64,000 bases of DNA from Anaeramoeba flamelloides (taxonomy: Eukaryota > Metamonada > Anaeramoebidae), in the NCBI GenBank assembly GCA_027625915.1, contig JANTQA010000036.1, forward strand, positions 12,173,001 through 12,237,000. The letters run 5' to 3'. Positions 56,380 to 64,000 of this stretch are shown piece after piece. Position numbers and translations under genes: made by a program. Below the pieces are notes generated by a model, which saw nothing but the letters and a program-made list of their open reading frames with translations, was not told the DNA's origin and made no database searches. The first letter of the stretch is position 1. Every line of letters starts with the position of its first letter.

Positions 56380-57400
56380 TGTTGTAAATGTTAACGAAAA
56401 GTATCAACCAAGTGCCGACGAATACCTAGTTTTTTTATTTTTTTTATTGAAATGAAAAGAAAATTTATTGAACTTCTCTTTTTATATCTTAAAATAACAA
56501 AAAAACTAATGAAAGTGCCCAAGTTTTCCAAAATTCAAAAGAATAGAGTAAAATCAAAGGATTTTATTCTATTCTGTCAAATTCGAGAAAATCTAGGCAC
56601 TTGGCGACACTATCCAATTTCTAAATTTTTTATTTAGAAATTTTAATAAAGAACTATTTTTTTCGTTATCATTAACCCATAAAAAGATAAATTATGGACT
56701 CTTTATTTTAAATAATTTCAAAGATATTGTTTCTTATTGTTTTTGTTAATTTGAATTAATTCTTTAATCCAAATTCTTCGGATTTTCAATTTTTTTCATA
56801 GAATGCGCAAGTCCAATAAAAAATGACCTATATTTTCAATAATTTCTACGTTTAAATATTTTTTGTATAAATTACAGAATTTTTTTCGGATTTTTTCTTA
56901 TCATACTAAAAATAAGTATATCAATGAAGGTAATTTGTATAATTTCTTAGTTTTAGTAGCGATATCCTACCCTTCCATTTTAAATATTTTTTGTTGTTCA
57001 TTATTATTGTTATTATAAAACATAATAATTTTTAAATATTCCTGGCCTATCCATCCAGAACTATTTATTATCAAGCTTTCTCTAAATTGATTTATATTTA
57101 GATTTAATAATTTAAATTTTCCTTTTCCCTAAAGTTGATATTTTCATTATCTTTTTTGAAACTTTTATTTTTTTTTATAGATGTGTTCAAAGCTAAGAAT
57201 TTCTAATTTCTTTTTGAGTTTAAAAAAAATTGAATTGTTATCAAATTTTTTTGAAGTTAGTTAGTCAAAAAGGTTTGAGTATCTTGAAATTAAAAAAAAA
57301 ACAAATTATTTTTGAAAATTTAAAAAACTAAAATTTTACACAAAAATGAAAAACTTTTTTTTAAAAACCATTTGAATAATCAAAAAAAAAAAAAAAATTA
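56380..57400 (-). mobile_element. Decayed LINE fragment, minus orientation
   Basis: From the hairpin tail (CCTAGTTTT... to CTAGGCACTTGGCGACACT at about 56,594-56,612) the sequence continues as LINE body on the minus strand. One frame reads KKFCNLYKKYLNVEIIENIG, then HFLLDL. This is the decayed equivalent of the Cys-His motif in the LINE at 59.9 kb (CNLCKKYHNSETGEDIDHFL). It is 5'-truncated and full of stops. It lacks the hairpin cassette that interrupts the 59.5-kb LINE at 60,020-60,300. Confidence 0.65.
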
Positions 57401-58566
57401 TGGAAACAAAACCATGGATTCTAGTTCCTTTTTTCTTGAAAAATTTAATTTTTTACAATTCAAATGAAAAAAATCTCTATCCAAAATACATAAAATTGTA
57501 ATTTTACAAATCACAATTCCTCTTACTGTCTACTTCATATGGAAATCTGATACGGTTTAGGGTTTGTTATAATTATACTTTTAAAAGAAAATGAAGTGTG
57601 TTATACAGAATGGGTCAACAAAATCAATTTAATCGGACCTAAAAATCTTGGAATATTTAGTTCCTATTTTGATCAATAATTATGATAAAAGAAAGTTAGC
57701 AAAAATCAGAAATTGTTATTTTATCATATTTTGACTTTTTGTGAATCCTTAATTTATTAACTAATAATTTTTTGTGTTATGGTATTGTATTTCAATAGTT
57801 TCTCTACCTTCAATTTTGATTGTCCTTAATTTTGGTTAAAATTCATTGGATCGACCTCGATTTTTTTGGAAATTCTTTAATAAACGGATTACAATTTTGA
57901 AAAAATTTTATATTTGATTTTATTATCCCAAATACTACTTGAATTATAAGAATAAAAATGTTAGGACTATCGGTTCTTCAAAATATTAAATAAAGGGTTT
58001 TATTGTAATAAAAATCATCCCATTCTACATTCTCCAAAAAAGATCCAATAATTTGTATTCTTAGATATCTGAAATAATACTTATTTTAGAAACTAATTCA
58101 ATTTCATCTCATTAGAATTCATTTTGAGTCTTTTATTTAACTAAAATTCAATTTTGAATTTATTTTTCAAATTTAAAAACTTTTTAAAAATCAAATGTAA
58201 ATTTTGACAAATAAAAAAATCCAAAGAAACAAAATTTTCAAAGAGCGACAATAAAAATTATCTCCACAACTGACAATTTACAACAACTATTACAGCACAT
58301 CTCGTTAAATCTTGTTTTAGTTTTTCTATATTTCCAAGATAAGATAAATTCTTACCTAATGAAGAAACACCAAAAATTTAAAATCGCAGAATAACTTAAA
58401 TTTTGAGGTTTAAAAAAACTTTCCATACTTTCAAGATCACAACTTTAAAATAAAGAAACTCACCCAAACATTCTTCTCTTTTTAAAAATAACAAATTAAT
58501 TCCAAATAGAGGAAAAATAAACAAGAAATTTTTAATCTAGTTCGTTTCATTTTTTTTACTTTTTAG
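57401..58566. other. AT-rich region upstream of the SH3-RING gene
   Basis: I do not find the upstream exon that the phase of the next gene's first visible exon calls for. A short open piece at 57,595-57,680 (YTEWVNKINLIGPKNLGIFS) is noted but cannot be linked. Confidence 0.4.
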
Positions 58567-59293
58567 CTCCTTTTCGAGATCAATCTCAGAAATTAGAAAA
58601 AATTTCAAAAAGTATGAGTATTAAATATGATGCTCTCTATTCTTTTCAAAGTAAAGACGAGTCAGAGTTAAATTTTTGTAAAGGCGATCAGCTTACCATG
58701 ATTAAAAATTATCAGAATGGATGGCTTTTGTGCTCAAAAAATGGCCAAGTAGGTATTGTAAATCTTGATTTACTACAACCTTCCATTCCTCAATATGATC
58801 ACTCACAAACAAAGAAAACAATTGACGAACTGTCTGAAAAACTTTTAAAGGTTTCTTCAATTTTTGATCAAGTACAAACGCAATTTGGCAAGCTCACAGA
58901 AACGATCAAAATTAAAAAACAAGAACTACAAGAGTTACGTTCGGAAAATCAAAAACTCGTTCAAAAGCAACAAAACCAATTCAAAGAAACTAAAATCCCA
59001 ATTTGTATTAGTTGCCAAAAGGAATCTTCTTTTCTTGTATTAAATTGGTACCTATTTTTTTTTATTACTATTTCTTGCAAAACGAAACCAGAATAATCTT
59101 GTTTAGAATTAATCTTTTTCATTTTTTTTTTTATCCATATTCTTTCATTATTTTTTCTTCTTCTTAATTTTATTTTAATCATTATAGTGGCCATTTGTGC
59201 TTTTGCAAAAAATGCTCAAAATTCTACCAAAAAGGTGATCTGTGTCCTATTTGTAAAAAAAGAATTTCTGTTATTATACCAATCTATTATTAA
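58567..59293 (+). CDS. SH3 - coiled coil - RING finger protein
   Basis: Two visible exons. Exon 58,567-59,047 begins after acceptor TTTTTAG in phase 1 (PFRDQSQKLEKISKSMSIKY) and ends at donor GTACCT. Exon 59,188-59,293 follows acceptor ATTATAG and ends in TAA. The join restores TGT: LVLN-CGHLCFCKKC. An ATG at 58,614 could be the start, but the in-frame helical codons above it suggest an upstream exon. From that Met: an SH3 domain at residues 1-55 (ALYSF, ELNFCKGD, GW, then GIVNLDLLQ), a coiled coil at about 64-130 (ELSEKLLKVSSIFDQVQTQF...), then a C3HC4 RING (CISC...CGH..CFCKKC...CPIC) to the end. RING proteins of this kind are ubiquitin ligases and the SH3 would choose proline-rich partners. 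The order SH3-coil-RING differs from SH3RF/POSH, where RING comes first. Confidence 0.85.
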
Positions 59294-60019
59294 AAAAGAT
59301 TTTTTTTTTGTAAAAATATATTTTTATTGTTATTTTTTCGTTCGTTTTCACATTATTTACCAGAAAAAAAATAAAAGAAAAGAAACAACAAAACAATTAA
59401 TTATCCAACACCCACCACAAAATTTGAACAAACCTAAAATTTTAGAATAACAAGAACTGATTAAAATTCAATTTAAAATTATTGTTATCACTAAAATCCA
59501 ATTTTTGAATTCTCTTTTTTTTTTTATTTTGAAGAGGAAATTAATTTCCTCTTACAGTCATTAGGTTTTCCAGGATTCAAAAGAATAGGGTAAAATCAAA
59601 GCATTTAACTCAATTCTTTTAAATTCTGGAAAAGCTAGGCACTCGGCGCAACTGCCCTAATTTCTAAATTTTTGCTTTAGAAATTTCAATAAAGAACCAT
59701 AATTTTCTTTATCATTAACCAATAATAGAATAAACAATGAGTCTTTTATTTTGAATAATATCAAAGATATTATTCTTGTTATTTTTGTTTATTTGGATTA
59801 ATTATTTAATCCAAATTTTTCCATTTTCTTTTTTTTCATAGTATGGGAAGTCCCAAAGAAAATGATCGATATCTTCACCTGTTTCTGAGTTATGGTATTT
59901 TTTGCATAAGTTGCAAGATTTTGTTTTTATTTTCTTGATATCATTAACATAAGAGTATCTATTTAAATAATTTCTTAAGTTTCTTAGTTTTAGTATGGAA
60001 GCTGAGCCCTTTCATTATA

Positions 60020-60300
60020 AATATTTTTGTCGTTAGGTTTTTTTTAATTTTAGAAATAAATTGAATTTCTTAAAAATTTTCTTATTATTTCTCAGATCAA
60101 AAAAATGCCTTTAGGTTTTCCATAATTACATGAATTGAGTAACTTCTAAGATTTTACTCTATTCTTTTGAACTGTGGAAAAGTGCCGTTAGGTTTTCCAT
60201 AACTTAAAAGAATTGAGTTAAATCTTTGATTTTACTCTATTCTTTTGAATTCTGGAAAACCTAGGCACTTGACAGCACTCTACGAAACTTTTCGACAAGA
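60020..60300 (-). repeat. LINE tail hairpin cassette nested in the LINE
   Basis: Starts GTCGTTAGG and ends CCTAGGCACTTGACAGCACT, then CTACG. It carries three hairpins with the AAAGAATTGAGTnAAATCTTTG type arm. In the related fragment at 56.4-57.4 kb the LINE body runs on without it, so it is a later insertion of the family into itself. Confidence 0.65.
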
Positions 60301-61109
60301 CTGTTTGTTTATATCGCTAATAAACCTTATAATTATTAAATCTTCTTGACCTTTCCATCACGAACAATTTATTACCAAGTATTCTCTAAATTGATTAAGA
60401 TTTATATTTAATAATTAAAATTTTCTTCTTCCCAATTAATATTTTCATTATCTTTTTTTTAAAATTTTACATTTTTGGATATATACCAAAAAATGAAAAT
60501 TTCTAGTTTTTTTTTTTTGAGTTTATATCTTCTTTTGTATATTTGAATTCTGACTTGATCGATTTTAACTTCAATTTTGTAAATTATTCTTGTGGAAAGT
60601 GGATTTATTTTTAAAAATTTTGTTACTTTTTTATTTATCCAAACAACAATGCAGTCAAAATATTTTTGGGTTAGATTAATTATTGCTAATTCAAAAAATA
60701 ACTACCTACAAACAGAGTAAATATGAATGTTGTAAACAATTGAGTTTTTACACTTTTCAAGATAAATAAAGATTTCCATTCATCTATCCAAATTTTGATA
60801 ATAATAAATATAATATCTGATTATATTAATAGAAAAATAATAATTTCAATCAAAAAATTGTTTGGTATATACCAATCTTTCAAATTTAAAAAAGCAATTC
60901 TTAATATTTATCAAACGATTTTATATTGAAAATTCATTCAAGCTCATAAATCAAAATAGACTTTTTGTTTACTATACCAAAATTTCGATAAATGAATGGA
61001 ACTCTTTTTTTTCTCGGTAAAATTGTTAAAACTCTATTTTTTACAAAATTCCTGATTTACACTTGTGTAATACACTAATCAAAAAAAAAAATGTTCAAAG
61101 TATTGGTAT

Positions 61110-61330
61110 ACTGTTTTTATAACAAAATTTCCTTTTATATGATGATTTTTTCAACTTTTTTTGTAAAAAAATAGTCTTATAACAGAATTTTCTCAGGCTA
61201 AAAATATTATAACACATTTTATAACGAACATTTATGTTATAAAAGTTGTTATTATAAAATTTTACTACATTTTAAACTTTTATAACGCCGTTATAATACG
61301 TTTATAACATGTTATAAAAAATTTTTTTTA
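61110..61330. repeat. TTATAACA-rich segment inside the LINE
   Basis: Repeated and inverted TTATAAC motifs (ATTATAACACATTTTATAAC; GTTATAAAAGTTGTTATTATA; ACGTTTATAACATGTTATAA) give it a palindromic character. Resembles 2,530-2,790. It probably inserted into the LINE. Confidence 0.45.
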
Positions 61331-62789
61331 TTAGGATAAATACTGATTTGACCATTTGTAGTTTAACTCCTTTTGCAAATTTTCGTTGGTAAAACAACAT
61401 TTTGATTTGTTTTAAACTATTTTTAACTTTTAGGGAGTTTTTTTGTAATTATTATTTTTTTTTTCAATACAAATTCCTAAATATTTTATTTCAGATAATT
61501 GGTTTATTTTTAAGGTTTTATCAATATTTGTTCTCATTCCAAATTCTTAGATAATTTTATAAATTATTTCATATTTTTGATTAATTTCGTATATTTATGC
61601 TTCCATTATTAAAATTAAGTCATCTGCAAACATTGATACATGGTGAACTAAATCTTTTCTTTCTTCAATTAAAATACTTTGATAAACCCAAACATTCAAG
61701 GGCAGGGGGTCTACTTGATAAACTTCAATCCCTTCTTTTTTATAATAATATTGTAACTAAAATTGAATTTTTTCATTATTAATATATTCATTGAGTAGGT
61801 AATGTACGTATATATGAATAATTTTATCAAAACATTTTTTTATATCAATCCTTACTATAAAAAATTCTTTATTTTTATATTTCTTTTTGAGTTTATGAGT
61901 TCAAATAATAAATTTATAACGACTATTCTTGTATCTAATTTTTTTATAAAACCTAACTAAGAATCTGAAACTAGATTACAAAAGTATTCTATTTCTTTAT
62001 AAATGAGTTTAAAAAAAAATCAAGCTATAGTATTATTAATTGATATTGGTTTATAATTTGAAGGAATTCCTTGGTCCCCAGTTTGTGAATAAATAAAATA
62101 TTTCTTTCTTTAATAAAATTTATTATTTCTTCACTTGGGTTATCAATCCACTTTAAAATTATTTTTTGAGAATTTTTTATAAGAAGATTTCTTTTTCATT
62201 CTTTTTTTTTTTGGTCTAATTTATAGGATTGTATTTTATCAAAAACTTTAACTGATATATTTTTTTAATATTTTATTAACATGTAAATATTTTTTAATAA
62301 AAAAATTTTCTTAATATCCATTTGCCATAAGTCTTTAATTTTTTAAAAATAATGTTCTTTAATTAATTTAATTTTTTTTATTTCGAGTTTTTTACTAATT
62401 TCTTTACAATAATAAAAATAAGACTTTCTAAATTTGTTTATTAATTTCAAATATTTTTGATTATATTTAAATTCGATATTTATTTGATTTATTAGATTGT
62501 ATCCATTTTTTTGAATTAATTTTTTTTTAAATTTTGATTTTTGAAATTAACAATTCCTTTTAAACTTTTTTTTTTTTTTTTTTCTATCTTCGAATGGTAA
62601 ATACTTTATAAAAATTTTTCCTTTGTATTTTTTGTTCATCAAATCAGCAATATTTTTTTTGTTGTTGATTTTTGTCAAAGAGATCATACGAAATTATTTT
62701 TTATGTTATTGGAATGTTTTGTCTCGAGATCCTGTGAATTATTTTTACTTTTTTTATTCTTATTACCAAAGTTTGAATTTTTTTAAATT

Positions 62790-62960
62790 AAAAACCTTTT
62801 AAATTTTATTTGGTTAATTGGATTGTTTAAATTTTTTTTTATTTTTTGAATTTTTCTCATTAGAGCTCCTCATTAAACTTTTTTTTTTTTGCTGAAGTTT
62901 GATAATTGAGATCCTTTTAAATTTTATTTTGTTAATTGGATTGTTTTTATTTTTTTTTCC
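62790..62960 (+). repeat. Short tandem duplication
   Basis: CCTTTTAAATTTTATTTGGT with TAATTGGATTGTTTAAATTT at about 62,796 recurs as CCTTTTAAATTTTATTTTGT with TAATTGGATTGTTTTTATTT at about 62,912. Confidence 0.6.
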
Positions 62961-63162
62961 AAATATGAATTTTGTTTATTAAAGAGGTATAATTTCAACA
63001 ATACCATTTTTTGTGGCAAGTGACTTCTTGTATAAGGAGTAAAATTGGCGGTAACTATCCAGACTCGTAAGTAAAATATTTAAAAAAAAAAAAAAAAACA
63101 GAAGCAAAATAAATAATAAAAACAAAACCACTTTGTAAAAAAAAAAGATATTATTTATTAAC

Positions 63163-63203
63163 AAATTGAATTGAATTGAATTGAATTGAATTGAATTGAA
63201 TTC
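63163..63203 (+). repeat. TTGAA pentanucleotide microsatellite
   Basis: About eight units of TTGAA, ending in TTCAATTT. Its right edge supplies the TGA stop codon of the minus-strand GAP gene, so changes in repeat length could alter that protein's very end or its 3' UTR. Confidence 0.85.
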
Positions 63204-64000
63204 AATTTAAATGGTTCCTTTTTTTTAATGATTTTTCTTGCATTTTAAATTTTTTAATAATTCTTTGGAAATATTTCAATTCCAAGACTGAACTTTCTGA
63301 AGAAAAAATATTTGAATAATAATCTTTAAAGGGTTTTTCGATTTTGTAATTGGAAATAATTTCAGAAATTAAATTGGCTCTATTTTGATAGGGATGTTTA
63401 AAATTGCCGATATAATAATTATAAATGTATGTGTTTGTTAATATAACAGATGTTCTTAGCATATAAGGTAAAATCGAAAAATTTAAGATCATTCCATCCA
63501 TTATTGGACCCATGATTTCAATTTCTGGTTTTGAATGGATTTTAATTTGAAATAAATTATTAGGCAAGGGATGAATAATAAAATAAACAAAGCTAAATTT
63601 GTATTTAAATAAAGAAACTGGGTTAAAATCTTTATCTTTGCTTTCACACCAAATAATTTTGATAAAGTCATTTTTAATATAATCCAAAAATTTGTTTTGG
63701 TTGTTACCGCCGCCACTCTCATTGTTATGGTTATCTTCATTCTCGAACTCGTTGTGATTATCACGCGCGTTCTTGTTCCCCTCGACATTCCCCTTCTCTT
63801 GGATACTAGCATTATTTTCCTTATTACCTGTCTTATTATTATTAACCTTTTCGTTTCTGCTGCTGCTGATAATATTATCATCCTTCTCAATAATTTTCTT
63901 CTTTTTCTCATCAATTTTTTTTTTAAATAGCCTTGTTGAAATATAAAAAATTATTTCGTTCTCGGAATCTGCAAAATAGGTAGCATTTTTCGCAATATAA
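63202..64000 (-). CDS. Rap/RalGAP-domain protein, C-terminal part (runs off the window)
   Basis: Open frame from the window edge to TGA at 63,204-63,202. The first visible part, YIAKNATYFADSENEIIFYI followed by STRLF, matches the Rap/Ran-GAP motif (Y...F....EIIFHVST). A Lys-, Asn- and Ser-rich insertion of about 75 residues follows (EKVNNNKTGNKENN...NESGGGNNQN). Then the domain resumes: FLDYIKNDFIKIIWCESKDK, FSFVYFIIHPLPNNLFQIKI, MGPIMDGMILNFSILPYMLR. These are the (H)xxNDFVxIIW, f.fV...I.P and GP....L..lvR blocks. Such domains switch off Rap, Ral or Rheb-type GTPases through an Asn thumb. The Asn in KNDF is present, although the catalytic Asn in this family lies in this general region and I cannot align it precisely. 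The start and other domains lie beyond the window. Confidence 0.85.
   Translation of the reverse strand, partial: YIAKNATYFADSENEIIFYISTRLFKKKIDEKKKKIIEKDDNIISSSRNEKVNNNKTGNKENNASIQEKGNVEGNKNARDNHNEFENEDNHNNESGGGNNQNKFLDYIKNDFIKIIWCESKDKDFNPVSLFKYKFSFVYFIIHPLPNNLFQIKIHSKPEIEIMGPIMDGMILNFSILPYMLRTSVILTNTYIYNYYIGNFKHPYQNRANLISEIISNYKIEKPFKDYYSNIFSSESSVLELKYFQRIIKKFKMQEKSLKKRNHLN

Larger units (their letters stand above)
59534..62980 (-). mobile_element. Decayed LINE (non-LTR retrotransposon)
   Basis: Reading the minus strand: reverse-transcriptase block GDQGIPSNYKPISI near 62,085-62,040; the catalytic motif HVSMFADDLIL around 61,650-61,610; and a C-terminal zinc-knuckle-like segment CNLCKKYHNSETGEDIDHFL, then WDFPYYEKKRK, around 59,945-59,840. 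The 3' tail follows with one hairpin (arms AAAGAATtGAGT...) and the palindrome GAGGAAATTAATTTCCTC at 59,534-59,551, then CTTCAAAATAAAAAAA. Frames are interrupted by many stops and shifts, so it is dead. The N-terminal endonuclease is not recognised; upstream sequence to about 62,980 still looks LINE-like. Two insertions lie within it: a hairpin cassette at 60,020-60,300 and a TTATAACA-rich segment at 61,110-61,330. Confidence 0.8.

Noticed and set aside
63501-63914. Second minus-strand frame overlapping the RapGAP gene
   Set aside because: Shadow of the Asn-rich insertion read in another frame.
1-64000. CRISPR arrays, rRNA genes, intact tRNA genes
   Set aside because: No spaced direct repeats, no rRNA-like conserved segments and no complete tRNA cloverleaf seen; the only tRNA-like sequence is the SINE head at 19.34 kb.

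Overview
The window is very AT-rich eukaryotic DNA with the standard stop codons, GT-AG introns and long T/A tracts. It carries single-copy eukaryotic genes: a heterotrimeric G-protein alpha subunit, PIG-L, a SAP30BP/HCNGP homologue, a Rap/RalGAP-domain protein, an SH3+RING protein and a UBA-like protein. The Lys/Glu-rich low-complexity protein, the Asn-rich insertion inside a GAP domain and the abundance of signalling proteins suggest a free-living amoeboid or flagellate protist. An Anaeramoeba-like metamonad is my best guess, but this is an inference from style and not a demonstrated identity.

Layout. 0.35-5.3 kb: a minus-strand multi-exon gene (N-terminal Met-Gly, Lys/Glu-rich middle) whose introns hold a foldback element and hairpin-rich tails of a LINE. 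6.7-7.6 kb: a small minus-strand tail-anchored-like membrane protein. 7.6-14.1 kb: mostly empty AT-rich DNA with one dispersed repeat and a possible secreted-protein exon. 14.1-14.9 kb: a UBA-like small protein and a noticeably GC-richer unknown gene. 16-20 kb: a foldback element, the SAP30BP homologue, a tRNA-derived SINE with clear target-site duplication, and a LINE tail. 24.3-25 kb: first copy of a dispersed repeat called R here. 25.7-40.5 kb: the G-alpha gene, seven recognisable exons spread over almost 15 kb, its introns crowded with mobile elements. 45.8-50.7 kb: a foldback element and an unidentified helical protein, probably one gene with a repeat-filled 2.6 kb intron. 52.6-53.7 kb: a dispersed repeat and a Tc1/mariner-type MITE. 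54.1-54.9 kb: PIG-L, intronless and GC-richer. 56.0-57.4 kb: two tail-to-tail LINE fragments. 58.6-59.3 kb: the SH3-coiled coil-RING gene. 59.5-63.0 kb: a decayed but nearly full-length LINE on the minus strand with a nested copy of its own 3' tail. 63.2-64.0 kb: the C-terminal part of a RapGAP-domain gene running off the edge.

The genes form no operon or cluster. The connecting theme is signalling and membrane biology: G-alpha, RapGAP, SH3/RING adaptor, GPI-anchor synthesis. The most unusual content is the mobile DNA: a LINE whose 3' tail is a chain of long hairpins ending in a fixed palindrome, found with and without the LINE body; a 1.3 kb element with subterminal arrays of the palindrome ATCGCGAT; and three copies of repeat R, two of which were hit by different elements while the others show the empty site.
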